Below are positions 25,103 to 33,428 of a stretch of DNA of 34,611 nt, one piece after another (position 1 is the stretch's first letter; the number at the start of each line of letters is the position of its first letter). The translations under genes were made by a program, and so were the position numbers. Below the pieces are notes generated by a model. It did not search any database, was not told where the DNA came from, and was given only the letters and a program-made list of their open reading frames with translations. This DNA is from Acidobacteriaceae bacterium (GTDB lineage Bacteria; Acidobacteriota; Terriglobia; Terriglobales; Acidobacteriaceae). The stretch covers positions 79,268-113,878 of the forward strand of contig PMYL01000053.1 in NCBI GenBank assembly GCA_003170825.1. Reading direction: 5' to 3'.

Positions 25103-26257
25103 ATGACGACTTCCCCATACAAATACTCGACCCTTGCCGTACATGCCGGGCAGTACCCGGACCCTCTTACGGGCGCGGTGAACGTGCCTGTTTACCTTTC
25201 ATCGACGTTTGAATTGACCGGCATCGGCACCGACAAGGGTTGGGACTACTCGCGCGCGGGCAACCCGACGCGGGACCGTCTGGAAGAAGCGCTGGCGGCC
25301 CTAGAAGGCGGGCACAGCGGTCATGCCTTCACCAGCGGCATGGCGGCGATCTCGGCGCTGGTGGCGATGCTGCGGGCCGGCGACCACTTGATTTGCTCCA
25401 AAGATGTGTATGCCGGGACGGTGCGGCTCTTCGACCGGATCGTGGCGGGCTACGGCATCGAGATCGAGTATGTGGACACCAGCAACCTCAAGGCTGTGGA
25501 AGCGGCGATCCGGCCCGCGACTAAGCTGGTTCACGTCGAGACGCCCAGCAATCCGCTGATGGTTTTGACCGATATTGCCGCGGTGAGCGAGATTGCGCAT
25601 AGAACCGGTGTGGAGGTCAGCGTGGACAATACCTTCCTGTCGCCGGTGTTGCAGAGTCCGCTGGCGCTGGGCGCGGATATCGTGATGCACTCGACGACCA
25701 AGTATCTGAACGGCCACTCGGATGGGCTGGGCGGGGCGCTGATCGGCTCCACGCCCGAGCACAAGGAGCGCTTTCTCCTCGTGCAGAAGGCTGCGGGCGG
25801 CGTGATGTCGCCCTTCGAGTGCTTTCTGGTGCTGCGGGGCATCAGGACGCTGCCCTTGCGCATCAAGCAGCACGAGGAAAATGGCCGCGCCGTGGCGGAG
25901 TATCTCTCCACGCATCCCAAGGTCAGCCGGCTGGCCTATCCGGGACTGAAGAGCCATCCGCAGTACGATCTGGCCGTGAAGCAACAAAAAGGATTTGGTT
26001 CGATGATGAGCTTCGAGGTGGAGTCGCGCGAGGCCGCCGGACGGTTCCTCGGGGCGATCAAGATATTCCTGAGCGCGGAGTCGCTGGGCGGGGTGGAGTC
26101 GCTGGCCTCGCACTCGGCCACGACCACCCACGGTTCGGTGAGCGAGGAGGTGCGCGCGTCCATGGGGATCACCCAGGGGCGGATACGGCTGTCGATCGGC
26201 ATCGAGGACAAGGACGACCTGATCGCGGACCTGGAGCAGGCGCTCAAGGCGGTGTAA
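25103..26257 (+). CDS. Cys/Met-metabolism PLP enzyme (cystathionine gamma-synthase/lyase family)
   Basis: A 384-residue fold-type I pyridoxal-phosphate enzyme. It has YSRAGNPTRDRLEEALAALE (substrate/phosphate side), AFTSGMAAISAL, VHVETPSNPLM, VSVDNTFLSPVLQ and the Schiff-base lysine in HSTTKYLNGHSD. The C-terminal segment SLGGVESLASHSATTTH is typical of MetB/MetC/CGL enzymes. It makes or cleaves cystathionine, or is an O-acyl-homoserine sulfhydrylase; the sequence alone does not settle which. AGGAG lies upstream of ATG 25103. No SAM riboswitch is seen in the 27-base gap before it. tsaB follows ten bases later. Confidence 0.9.
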   Translation: MTTSPYKYSTLAVHAGQYPDPLTGAVNVPVYLSSTFELTGIGTDKGWDYSRAGNPTRDRLEEALAALEGGHSGHAFTSGMAAISALVAMLRAGDHLICSKDVYAGTVRLFDRIVAGYGIEIEYVDTSNLKAVEAAIRPATKLVHVETPSNPLMVLTDIAAVSEIAHRTGVEVSVDNTFLSPVLQSPLALGADIVMHSTTKYLNGHSDGLGGALIGSTPEHKERFLLVQKAAGGVMSPFECFLVLRGIRTLPLRIKQHEENGRAVAEYLSTHPKVSRLAYPGLKSHPQYDLAVKQQKGFGSMMSFEVESREAAGRFLGAIKIFLSAESLGGVESLASHSATTTHGSVSEEVRASMGITQGRIRLSIGIEDKDDLIADLEQALKAV

Positions 26258-26267
26258 GAGGAGGCTC

Positions 26268-26975
26268 ATGCCTGAATTGACGCTACTGCTGGGCATTGAC
26301 ACCTGCGGGCCGTCGGGGTCGGCGGCACTGGGGCGGCTGGACATATCAGTGCCTGGGGGGGTGGTTGAGATTCTTGGCCAGATCGAGTTGGCGGGGCGGA
26401 GCTATTCGGCCACGCTGGTGGCTGCCGTGGGAGAGCTGCTCAAGCGCGAAGGCGTCGAGCTGAGGGAACTGGGCGGCATGGTGGCCGTGAACGGGCCGGG
26501 CAGCTTTACCGGCGTGCGGGTGGGACTGAGCGCGGTGAAGGGACTGGCCGAGGGCACACGGATTCCGGTGGTTGCCGTTTCGCGGCTTGAGGTTCTGGCC
26601 TGGAAGGCCGGGGCGACGGCGGCGGCGCTGGATGCGCATCGCAGCGAGGTGTTTTTGCGGGTGGATGGGCCGGGACCTGGCACGGAGACCAGGGAACTGC
26701 TGGCCGGCGCCCATGAACTTGCGGACCTCTCGCCCCCGCCCGTGCGGATTGCCGTTTGCGACGATGCTGCCCAAATGCTGCTGGGGTCGGTGTGGCCGGC
26801 CGCCGAGCTGGTTCGAATTTTGGCGCCGGCAGCAGCGGATGCGTTGCAGCTTTGCGCGGGGCGGGTAGCTACGGGCGAGTTTGTGGACCTGGCGCTGCTG
26901 GATGGCCACTATCTGCGGCGGTCCGATGCGGAGATCTTCGGCGAGGCGGCCACGGCGGAGCCGCAAGGCGCATGA
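26268..26975 (+). CDS. tsaB: tRNA t6A biosynthesis protein TsaB
   Basis: A 235-residue ASKHA-fold protein. LLGIDTCGPSGSAALG at the N-terminus and NGPGSFTGVRVGLSAVKGLAEG at about 75-96 are TsaB signatures, and the C-terminal half is shorter and less conserved, as expected. It is the structural partner of TsaD in t6A37 synthesis. GAGGAGG sits just before ATG 26268. Its stop overlaps the rimI start (ATGA), a common tsaB-rimI pairing. Confidence 0.93.
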   Translation: MPELTLLLGIDTCGPSGSAALGRLDISVPGGVVEILGQIELAGRSYSATLVAAVGELLKREGVELRELGGMVAVNGPGSFTGVRVGLSAVKGLAEGTRIPVVAVSRLEVLAWKAGATAAALDAHRSEVFLRVDGPGPGTETRELLAGAHELADLSPPPVRIAVCDDAAQMLLGSVWPAAELVRILAPAAADALQLCAGRVATGEFVDLALLDGHYLRRSDAEIFGEAATAEPQGA

Positions 26976-27448
26976 CTGCGGGTCGTGGAGAAGCGCGGAT
27001 ACGGCGCATGACGCCGGCGGACATGGACCGGGCGATGGAAATTGCGCAGGATCTGAAAGATGCGCCTCACTGGCCATTGGCGGCCTACCTTGCCGCGCTG
27101 GAACCGCAGGGCGCTCCGCGGAGGATTGCGCTGGTGGCGGAGGACGTGAAGACCGGCATTGTGGTGGGGCTCGCGGTGGCCAGTTTGCTGCCGCCGCAGG
27201 GCGAACTGGAGACGATTGCGGTGGTCGCGGAGGGCCAGCGCCACGGTGTGGCCCGGAGGCTGTTCGCCGCGATGGCGGAGGAGCTGAGGGCGGCGCAGGT
27301 AACGGAGGTCATGCTGGAGGTGCGCGCCTCGAACCGGCCGGCGCTGGCCTTTTACCACGCTCAAGGATTTGTCGAGACCGGGCGTAGGCCGCGCTACTAC
27401 GCTGATTCTCAAGAAGATGCGCTTTTGCTGGGATTGCGGCTCAAATGA
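26972..27448 (+). CDS. rimI: GNAT acetyltransferase, RimI-like
   Basis: A 158-residue GNAT protein. The acetyl-CoA-binding motif is ELETIAVVAEGQRHGVARRL, followed by VMLEVRASNRPALAFYHAQG and FVETGRRPRYY, the usual order for RimI. RimI acetylates the N-terminal alanine of ribosomal protein S18, and the tsaB-rimI order supports the call. The strict RimI pattern is not fully matched, so another N-terminal acetyltransferase role is possible. It starts at ATG 26972 inside the tsaB stop; an earlier open frame (from 26756) is only a shadow of tsaB. Confidence 0.82.
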   Translation: MTAGRGEARIRRMTPADMDRAMEIAQDLKDAPHWPLAAYLAALEPQGAPRRIALVAEDVKTGIVVGLAVASLLPPQGELETIAVVAEGQRHGVARRLFAAMAEELRAAQVTEVMLEVRASNRPALAFYHAQGFVETGRRPRYYADSQEDALLLGLRLK

Positions 27449-27624
27449 CTCAAGCAGGCGCGGCTGCCGGCACGAAGCGGACGGCCTGGCCGCGGGCCTG
27501 ATCGATTTTCGTCCAGGAATCCACGGTTTCAAATGGCTTTCACTCACATTTGTGCTGTTTGCATCTTGCCGTTTGCGCGGCTGCGGCGGAATATGTAATT
27601 GTTCTTTAATAAGGGAGGTGCTTG

Positions 27625-27834
27625 ATGGACGAAGTACAGGATCCCACGCTGAGCGAAGAAATAGATCGCCTGCATGCCGAACATCATCGCTACGCTCAGC
27701 GGCTGGAAGAATTGCTTCAAAAGCCTTATCTCTCCGCAGATGAACAGCTCGAGGAAGTGCGCCTGAAGAAGCTCAAGCTGCACGCCAAAGACCTGATCTT
27801 TGCCCTGGAACGCCGGTCGCCGGCGGTCGCTTAA
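27625..27834 (+). CDS. DUF465 (YdcH-like) small coiled-coil protein
   Basis: A 69-residue, almost fully helical protein with two heptad-rich helices (EEIDRLHAEHHRYAQRLEEL and LEEVRLKKLKLHAKDLIFAL), as in the DUF465/YdcH family. The function of the family is unknown. GGGAGG at 27613-27618 with 6-base spacing supports ATG 27625. The 176 bases between rimI and this gene show nothing else. Confidence 0.8.
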   Translation: MDEVQDPTLSEEIDRLHAEHHRYAQRLEELLQKPYLSADEQLEEVRLKKLKLHAKDLIFALERRSPAVA

Positions 27835-27942
27835 GGCTTTACGGGAACGGGTTTTTGCAGGCAATTTGCGAAGCGATGGCCACGGGCGGCTTCAGCGCGG
27901 ACAGTGTGCGGGCAATCTGCGCAGGCCATGGCAGGATGACCG

Positions 27943-27948
27943 TATAAT
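27943..27948 (+). promoter_or_regulatory. TATAAT -10 box of psd
   Basis: A consensus TATAAT is placed so that transcription would start only a few bases before ATG 27960. No clear -35 is seen. The geometry resembles the box at 575-580. Confidence 0.45.
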
Positions 27949-27959
27949 CGTTGGGGACG

Positions 27960-28601
27960 ATGGTTCGCGACGGTTACATCTACGGTTTGAGCCTGCTGGC
28001 GGTGGCGGCGGCGCTCAAGTGGGTTACGGGCAGTTGGGCGTGGGGCATTGCGCCGGTGCTGCTGGCGGTGTTTTTTCTTTGGTTTTTCCGCGACCCCCGG
28101 CGGACGGTTCCGGGCGGCGCGGGATTGATTGTTTCGCCGGGAGACGGGCTGGTGACCGAGACAGCCGCGATCGTCACTCCCGAGGGCCCAAGGCAGCGGA
28201 TCAGCATCTTCCTCAGTGTCTTTGACGTACACGTGAACCGCTCGCCGATCGGCGGCGTGCTCACGGATGTGCGCTACCGGAAGGGCCAATATCTGAACGC
28301 GATGAACCCGGCCTCGGCGGACCGCAACGAGCAGAACATAGTGACCGTGCGCGGCGAGGGCTGCGATGAGGGGATCGAGGTCACCTTCAAGCAGATTGCA
28401 GGGCTGCTGGCGCGGCGCATCGTGTTCGACCCGCGCGAGGGCGACACGGTGGAGCGCGGGCAGCGCGTGGGCCTGATCAAATTCGGTTCCAGGGTGGATG
28501 TGCTGTTGCCGGCCGAAGCGGCTTTGCGGGTGAAGGTGGGCCAGCGGGTCAAGGGCGGATCGAGCGTGCTGGCGGCCATGACGAACGGAGCGGGACTGTG
28601 A
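27960..28601 (+). CDS. psd: Phosphatidylserine decarboxylase (short, archaeal-like type)
   Basis: A 213-residue membrane-associated enzyme that converts phosphatidylserine to phosphatidylethanolamine. Two N-terminal hydrophobic segments (about 8-22 and 28-43) precede the catalytic core. The autocleavage site is [10 protein letters not shown], with Ser177 becoming the pyruvoyl group after cleavage at Gly176-Ser177; Asp62 (SPGDG) and His91 (VFDVHVN) complete the processing triad. The FGS site and short length mark the compact type and not the E. coli LGST type. ATG 27960 fits the promoter spacing; a TTG at 27951 would add three residues. It overlaps pssA as GTGA. Confidence 0.92.
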   Translation: MVRDGYIYGLSLLAVAAALKWVTGSWAWGIAPVLLAVFFLWFFRDPRRTVPGGAGLIVSPGDGLVTETAAIVTPEGPRQRISIFLSVFDVHVNRSPIGGVLTDVRYRKGQYLNAMNPASADRNEQNIVTVRGEGCDEGIEVTFKQIAGLLARRIVFDPREGDTVERGQRVGLIKFGSRVDVLLPAEAALRVKVGQRVKGGSSVLAAMTNGAGL

Positions 28602-29509
28602 ACGGCCGCGATCCGGCGCTGGCCAAAGCCAAGGTAAAGGCCCGGCTGCGCCGCGGCATGTTCCTGCTGCCGTCGCTGTTTACCGTGGGCAACATCGCCG
28701 CGGGATACTTCTCGATCACCGAGACCATCAAGGCGATCAGCGGGACCGGCAGCGCGGAGACGCATCTGGACTGGGCGGCCATCGCCATCCTCTTCGCGAT
28801 TCCGTTCGACGCGCTCGACGGACGCATCGCCCGCATGACCAACACCTGCAGCGACTTCGGCAAGGAGCTGGATTCGCTGGCCGACGCGATCACCTTCGGC
28901 GTGGCGCCCAGTCTGCTGGCGCTGATCTGGGGATTCCATTTCCTGCCCGAATCCATCAACCCGCAGTTGCACCAGCACCTGCAACAGGCGGGGGCGTTCA
29001 TCTGTTTTCTGTTTCTCATCGGCGGGGTCTCCCGGCTGGCGCGCTTCAACATCTCGCACGATGCGCAGCCGCGCAACCCGGGGCGGCCGGGGCGCAAGTA
29101 TTTTGTGGGCATGCCGATTCCGGCGGCGGCTGGCCTGGTGGCCGCCACGGTGCACTTCTTCTACGGCATCCCGGTGCAGGCGTGGTGGATCGCCATTCCG
29201 TGGCTGATCCTGGTGGGGCTGAGCGGGTTCCTGATGGTGAGCACCTGGCGGTTCTGGTCGGGCAAGGAGATCAACTTCTCCCGCCGTCATCCGTTCCAGA
29301 TTCTGCTGCTGCTGTCGATTGCGCTGTATATCATCTTCCGCTATTCCCAGGTTGTGCTCTTCCTGTGGGCACTGACCTATATGTTTTCGGGCATCTGGGC
29401 GCGGGCGGCGTACTCGTGGTCGCGGCGGCGGCGCAGGCTGTTGGCCGGCGTTCCCGCTCCCGCCTCCGAAGCAGCCGCGACAGAACCCGATCCGATGAGA
29501 CCCTTGTAG
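28598..29509 (+). CDS. pssA: CDP-diacylglycerol-serine O-phosphatidyltransferase
   Basis: A 303-residue polytopic enzyme making phosphatidylserine from CDP-diacylglycerol and serine. The CDP-alcohol phosphotransferase motif D-G-x2-A-R-x8-G-x3-D-x3-D is exact: Asp74, Gly75, Ala78, Arg79, Gly88, Asp92, Asp96. Several membrane helices follow, and the tail is basic. The GTG start overlaps the psd stop by four bases, so substrate-producing and substrate-consuming enzymes are coupled in translation. Confidence 0.93.
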   Translation: MNGRDPALAKAKVKARLRRGMFLLPSLFTVGNIAAGYFSITETIKAISGTGSAETHLDWAAIAILFAIPFDALDGRIARMTNTCSDFGKELDSLADAITFGVAPSLLALIWGFHFLPESINPQLHQHLQQAGAFICFLFLIGGVSRLARFNISHDAQPRNPGRPGRKYFVGMPIPAAAGLVAATVHFFYGIPVQAWWIAIPWLILVGLSGFLMVSTWRFWSGKEINFSRRHPFQILLLLSIALYIIFRYSQVVLFLWALTYMFSGIWARAAYSWSRRRRRLLAGVPAPASEAAATEPDPMRPL

Positions 29510-29534
29510 TTTTCCGAAGCGAAGAAGGACGCCT

Positions 29535-30578
29535 GTGTACAAGATCGCTATTGCCGGAGCCTCTACCCTGTTGGGCCGGGAGTTGAAGGAAGCCCTGTCG
29601 GAGTCGCCTCTCGCCGCGGCGAGCCCTGTGCTGCTGGACGAGGAAGAGGCGCAAGGCAAGTTGGACCAGGTGGGGGACGAGGCGACCTTCGCCCAGGCCA
29701 TCGGCGCGGATGCTTTCGAGCGCGTGGACTTTACCTTTTTTGCCGGGACGGAGAACCTGACGCGCAAGCACTGGCGGGAGGCGCTGCGGGCCGGTTCCAC
29801 GGTGCTGGACCTTTCCGGCGCGCTGGACCAGGAGACGGGCGTCGTGGTGCGCGCGCCTTGGCTGGATTTCAGGGGGCTGGGTTCGGAGGCGGTGACGCCT
29901 GATTTGTTTACGCCGGCGGTTTGTCCGGCGCACCCGGCGGCGCTGGCGCTGGCGCTGATTCTGGAGCGGCTGCAACAGGCCGCGCCGGTGCGGTTTGCCG
30001 CCGCGACGGTGCTGGAGCCGGCCAGCGAGTTTGGCCGCGCCGCGATGGACGAACTGCACCAGCAGACGGTGAGCCTGCTCAGTTTCCAGAACATGCCGCG
30101 CGCGATCTATGACGCGCAGGCGGCTTATAACCTGCTGAGCGGCCTGGGCGAGAGCGCGGCTGTCAACCTGAGCGCGGTTGAGGCGCGGATTCGGCGCCAC
30201 TATGACGCGCTGAGCGCCGGGCGCTGGCCCGCGCTGGCGTTGCAGGTGATTCATGCGCCGGTGTTTCACGGCCACACGTTTTCGATTGCGGTGGAGTTGG
30301 AGCGGGCGGTGGAAATTTCCGCGCTGGAAGAGGCTCTGAGCGGCGAACACGTGGACCTGGTGCTGGAAGATACGGATTCGCCGTCGAACCTGGCGGTTAT
30401 GGGGCAGAACGATGTGCTGGTGCGGCTGCGGCCGGAGCCGGCGGGCGCGCGGAATACGAATGAGAGTTCGCGGCTGTGGCTGTGGGCTGCGTCAGACAAT
30501 CTGCGGCTGAACGCGCAGAATGCGGTGGCGTGTGCGCTGGACCTGAGGCGGCTGAGGCCGCAGGGGACGGTGCAATAA
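29535..30578 (+). CDS. Aspartate-semialdehyde-dehydrogenase-like protein with altered active site
   Basis: A 347-residue protein with a Rossmann start YKIAIAGASTLLGREL and a C-terminal dimerisation domain (SEFGRAAMDELHQQ; APVFHGHTFSIAVELE) like Asd/USG-1. In true Asd the catalytic Cys sits in NPNC(S/T)T; here Cys130 sits in PAVCPAHPAA. The Gln of the usual TYQ motif is replaced (AAATVLEPAS). It therefore looks like a diverged paralog whose dehydrogenase activity is doubtful. GAAGGA serves GTG 29535, 25 bases after pssA, so it is in the phospholipid operon. An intrinsic terminator follows. Confidence 0.72.
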   Translation: MYKIAIAGASTLLGRELKEALSESPLAAASPVLLDEEEAQGKLDQVGDEATFAQAIGADAFERVDFTFFAGTENLTRKHWREALRAGSTVLDLSGALDQETGVVVRAPWLDFRGLGSEAVTPDLFTPAVCPAHPAALALALILERLQQAAPVRFAAATVLEPASEFGRAAMDELHQQTVSLLSFQNMPRAIYDAQAAYNLLSGLGESAAVNLSAVEARIRRHYDALSAGRWPALALQVIHAPVFHGHTFSIAVELERAVEISALEEALSGEHVDLVLEDTDSPSNLAVMGQNDVLVRLRPEPAGARNTNESSRLWLWAASDNLRLNAQNAVACALDLRRLRPQGTVQ

Positions 30579-30593
30579 GACGCATTGTCGAAG

Positions 30594-30625
30594 GTAAGAC
30601 GGAAGAGCCTACGTCTTACTTTTTT
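30594..30625 (+). terminator. Intrinsic terminator of the psd-pssA operon
   Basis: GTAAGACG at 30594-30601 pairs with CGTCTTAC at 30612-30619 and is followed at once by six Ts (30620-30625). It is 15 bases past the stop of the semialdehyde-dehydrogenase-like gene. The same GTAAG half-sites recur around the next promoter, so it could double as an operator. Confidence 0.75.
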
Positions 30626-30640
30626 GAATATTACCTATAT

Positions 30641-30669
30641 TTGACGGCGAATCTTACCGATGATAGAAT
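30641..30669 (+). promoter_or_regulatory. Sigma-70-type promoter of the toxin-antitoxin pair
   Basis: TTGACG at 30641-30646 and TAGAAT at 30664-30669 are separated by exactly 17 bases. The transcript would begin at or just before the ATG at 30677, so it is leaderless or nearly so. CTTAC at 30653-30657 and GTAAG at 30670-30674 form an inverted pair spanning the -10, a plausible autoregulatory site for the AbrB-type antitoxin. Confidence 0.7.
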
Positions 30670-30676
30670 GTAAGCC

Positions 30677-30946
30677 ATGGAGCAAGTATTTACTACCGTG
30701 AGCAGCAAAGGCCAATTGGTGATTCCGGCAGCGATTCGTGAGGCGCTCGGAATCGAGGCGGGGACGCGCGTCGCGATTCGTCAAGAAGGGACACGGCTGA
30801 TTCTAGAACCGGAGACTCTGGCGGCCAAGCTGCGCCTGATCAAAGAGATGCGAGGATGCACAGCGGGCCTTCCTTCGGGGACCGATATGCTGCTCGAGGA
30901 CCGGCGACTCGAGCGTGCGCGGGAGTTGGCAGAAGAGGGTTGGTAA
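30677..30946 (+). CDS. AbrB/SpoVT-type antitoxin
   Basis: An 89-residue protein whose first 45 residues form a swapped-hairpin AbrB domain (TTVSSKGQLVIPAAIREALG, then AGTRVAIRQEGTRLILEP). The C-terminal tail (about 46-89) is where such antitoxins bind their toxin. It lies nine bases before a PIN-domain gene, so this is a VapBC-type pair. It should neutralise the toxin and repress its own promoter. The start is fixed by the -10 box just upstream. Confidence 0.9.
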   Translation: MEQVFTTVSSKGQLVIPAAIREALGIEAGTRVAIRQEGTRLILEPETLAAKLRLIKEMRGCTAGLPSGTDMLLEDRRLERARELAEEGW

Positions 30947-30955
30947 GACCATCAA

Positions 30956-31366
30956 ATGACCGCTTATGTCCTGGACTCCTCGGCTCTGCTCCGATATATC
31001 GACAATGAAGCGGGCGCGGACCGCATAGAAGGGATACTCATCGATTCTGTCGCCGGGCAGGCCAAGGTGTGCATTTCAGCCGTGCAGTGGGGCGAGGTTG
31101 CCGGAAACCTGCGCAAGCGGCTCGGCGCATTGCAGGAAAGGCGCATCCTGAGCAGCTTTCTCCCGAGTGAGTCGGAAATTATTGCTGCCAGCGCAGAACG
31201 CGCGGTGCGCGCAGCAGAGATCAAAGTGGACAGAAAGATCGCCTACGCCGATGCGTTTGCGCTCGAACTGGCGATGGAATCCGCCGATCATGTTCTGGTG
31301 ACTGCGGACTACGGCTTCAAAGCTGTGGACGATCTGGCGCGGATCGAATTTCTTCCCGCGAAATAA
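30956..31366 (+). CDS. PIN-domain ribonuclease toxin (VapC-like)
   Basis: A 136-residue PIN protein with the full acidic set: Asp7 (VLDSSALL), Glu47 (QWGEVAGN), Asp99 (IAYADAFA) and Asp118 (VTADYGF). These coordinate Mg/Mn for single-strand RNA cleavage, typically of tRNA or rRNA. The intact active site and clean pairing with the antitoxin suggest a working module. The start ATG 30956 lies nine bases after the antitoxin stop. Confidence 0.9.
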   Translation: MTAYVLDSSALLRYIDNEAGADRIEGILIDSVAGQAKVCISAVQWGEVAGNLRKRLGALQERRILSSFLPSESEIIAASAERAVRAAEIKVDRKIAYADAFALELAMESADHVLVTADYGFKAVDDLARIEFLPAK

Positions 31367-31374
31367 GCCCATCG

Positions 31375-31403
31375 CCCTTCGGGGAACATCTACCCCGATT
31401 CCG
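31375..31403. repeat. Partial, diverged copy of the palindromic element at 7688
   Basis: CCTTCGGGG(A)ACATCTAC and ATTCCGC here match the right half of the 7688-7798 element (TTTCGGGGTACATCTAC, GTTCCGC), with several substitutions. The left half is missing. Confidence 0.5.
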
Positions 31404-31525
31404 CTATAGCGTCCTGTACTGGACCGCGCCATCGCCGGTTCGTATCGCTTCAAGAGCGCCGTTGCGCGTCCTATTGCCAATTCCGGCAGACAAGACGCGA
31501 TCGCCGAACCTTCCCCGGAGCTTGG

Positions 31526-31897
31526 TTAGAATCCGTTCTTTCCTCTTCGCGTTACCGCGGAACCTCCGAATGGCCTCTTGCGCCCGCCTGAGACAGGCAT
31601 GGACACCTGGCCCAGCGGCGGCGGCGCCAGGGTTTCCTTTGCGTAGAGAATCGTGACTCCCGGGTTCCGCAGGCTTTCTCCGGCCAGGTACTCTCCAAAA
31701 GTCTCCGCATGGGCCTTCAGATACTTGCGCAGTTCCTCCCGTATGGTCCCGCCGGCTCCCGTCGATCCGTACCCATGGATCACCTCAATGCGTCCGCGGT
31801 ACCCGCTCCTCACGCAGGCGTTGTAAAAGCGGACAAACTCCCTCATCGCTTCCTGAACAGTGAAGTTGTGAAGATCGATGGATCGGGATGGATTCAT
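31526..31897 (-). CDS. Small Smr-domain protein
   Basis: A 123-residue stand-alone Smr domain: SIDLHNFTVQEAMREF with the DLH motif (8-10), IEVIHGYGSTGAGGTIREEL with HGYG (41-44), and a basic Gly/Arg-rich tail. Smr domains act as endonucleases or ribosome-rescue nucleases when attached to MutS2 or alone. ATG 31897 is chosen because the domain begins right there; the open frame reaches 31984 into the previous gene. It follows the dGTPase-like gene by 62 bases and is probably in one transcript with it. Confidence 0.84.
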   Translation of the reverse strand: MNPSRSIDLHNFTVQEAMREFVRFYNACVRSGYRGRIEVIHGYGSTGAGGTIREELRKYLKAHAETFGEYLAGESLRNPGVTILYAKETLAPPPLGQVSMPVSGGRKRPFGGSAVTRRGKNGF

Positions 31898-31959
31898 TTG
31901 GCAGTCCTGCGGCTCTTGATTGGCCGTCTGGTCAACGGCGGGGTTGCGGCTCGGCGTCC

Positions 31960-33129
31960 TCACCGCCCGCAGCAGCGCGCCCAAAGCTGCTCGATGTAGC
32001 TGTCGGTCATGCCGGCGATGTAGTCGGCGACGGTGCGGGCGAGGCCTTGCGAGGGAATTTGCGCCTGGTGGTCCTCGGGGAGCAGGCTGGGGTCGGCGAT
32101 GAGGGCGGCAAATAAACCCTGGACGACTGTGGTGGCGTGGGCGTGCGCGTCCTCCATGCCGGGGGAGTAGTAGAGGTTGGCGTAGAGGAATTCCTTGGCG
32201 TCGGCGCGGGCGGCTTCGACTTGCGGGCTGAGGGCTGCCAGGCGGTGGGGCGCGTGGCGAACTTCGGCGAGTGTGGTGGCGCCGAGCGCGGCCACGCGGG
32301 CGCGGATTTCCTGCAACAGATCGGTGACGAGTGCGTTCAGGGCGCTCTTGATTGCCTCGTTGACGGTCAGCCTGGGCGCGGCGGCGGGATATTCGCTGAG
32401 CGCGGCGTCGTGGAAGCCGCGGAAGAGGGGCACGCCTTCGCGGACCTGCGCGAGGGTGAGGATCCCGGAGTCGAGGCCGTCGTCCAGATCGGCGGTCAGG
32501 TAGGCGATCTCGTCGGCCAGGTCGATCAGTTGGGCTTCGAGGGGCGGGAACTGATCGAGGAAGTATTCGGCCAGCTCGGGATGGGCGGACGCGGAGTAGT
32601 CGCGGGAGTGCTTGACGATGCCCTCGCGGACAGCCAGGGTGAGATTGAGGCCGCGAAAGGCGGCGTAGCGCTCCTCGAACCAGGTGACGATGCGCAGGGC
32701 GTGGAGGTTGTGGTCGAAGGCGAGGCCGAAGCCGCGCAGGCAGTGGTCGAGGGCTTGTTCGCCGGCGTGGCCAAAGGGAGGGTGGCCGATGTCGTGGACC
32801 AGCGCGAGGGCCTCGGCCAGCTGGGTGTTCAGGCCCAGGGCGGCGGCCAGGGTGCGCGCGATCTGGGTGACCTCTAGGGTGTGGGTGAGGCGGCTGCGAA
32901 AGTGGTCCGACGGGGAGTCCGCGGGCAGGCGGGCGAAGACCTGGGTCTTGCCGGCCAGGCGGCGAAAGGCGCGGGCGTGGAGAATGCGGGCGGCATCGCG
33001 GGCGAAGGGAGCGCGATAGGGATGAGGGGGCTCAAAGCGCGCGCGGCGGGTCAGTGGGCCGTCTGCGTCTCCGCGGACGGCAATCCCTGAAGGTAACGCG
33101 GCAGCGGGTTTCGATTCCAAGTCCATCAT
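31960..33129 (-). CDS. dGTP triphosphohydrolase-like HD protein
   Basis: A 389-residue HD-superfamily phosphohydrolase of the dGTPase-like type. The metal site is complete: HTLEVTQIAR (His83), ALVHDIGHPPFGHAGE (His112-Asp113, His116, His121), and a later Asp in LIDLADEIAYLTADLDDG. Upstream ARAFRRLAGKTQVF is the usual family opening. It hydrolyses dNTPs to the nucleoside and triphosphate, shaping the dNTP pool or defending against phage. ATG 33129 (or 33126) is nearer the conserved start than the longer frame to 33189. Confidence 0.9.
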   Translation of the reverse strand: MMDLESKPAAALPSGIAVRGDADGPLTRRARFEPPHPYRAPFARDAARILHARAFRRLAGKTQVFARLPADSPSDHFRSRLTHTLEVTQIARTLAAALGLNTQLAEALALVHDIGHPPFGHAGEQALDHCLRGFGLAFDHNLHALRIVTWFEERYAAFRGLNLTLAVREGIVKHSRDYSASAHPELAEYFLDQFPPLEAQLIDLADEIAYLTADLDDGLDSGILTLAQVREGVPLFRGFHDAALSEYPAAAPRLTVNEAIKSALNALVTDLLQEIRARVAALGATTLAEVRHAPHRLAALSPQVEAARADAKEFLYANLYYSPGMEDAHAHATTVVQGLFAALIADPSLLPEDHQAQIPSQGLARTVADYIAGMTDSYIEQLWARCCGR

Positions 33130-33192
33130 CGATGCGCAACTCAAGGGTTCACGTCTGGTTATACCGCAGCCGGGGACTGCGGCGCTCAATCA

Positions 33193-33220
33193 CCCCAGCG
33201 ACGAAGACCTGTCGCTGGGG
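33193..33220. repeat. REP-like hairpin, copy 1
   Basis: CCCCAGCGAC at 33193-33202 pairs perfectly with 33211-33220 around GAAGACCT. The whole block, including flanking CA and GCCCC, resembles the hairpin at 34473-34500, so the two are members of one dispersed family flanking the binding-protein gene. Confidence 0.65.
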
Positions 33221-33283
33221 GCCCCGATGCGCTGAGAGAAGGACTCGAAAGTGCTGTAAATCACCAAAGATGCAACCGGGGAG

Positions 33284-33292
33284 TGCTATAAC
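33284..33292 (+). promoter_or_regulatory. Extended -10 promoter for the binding-protein gene
   Basis: TGC followed by TATAAC at 33287-33292 fits an extended -10. No clear -35. It leaves a leader of about 130 bases before ATG 33429; the remainder of that gap holds no gene that I can see. Confidence 0.45.
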
Positions 33293-33428
33293 ATTCCCAT
33301 ACGGCGGGGGGATTGGACAACGCCAATCGCGCGGGAGTACCATCCAGCCGGAATTCTTGAGGGGCTGGCGGGGGACGAATCCGGCGCCAGGCCCCGGAGA
33401 CATTTCACGTGTGGACCGGGAGGCAAGC

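Noticed and set aside
28274..30094. 606-codon open frame on the minus strand
   Set aside because: It is antisense to psd, pssA and the semialdehyde-dehydrogenase-like gene, which all have clear motifs. Its translation is Arg/Ser/Pro-rich with no domain.
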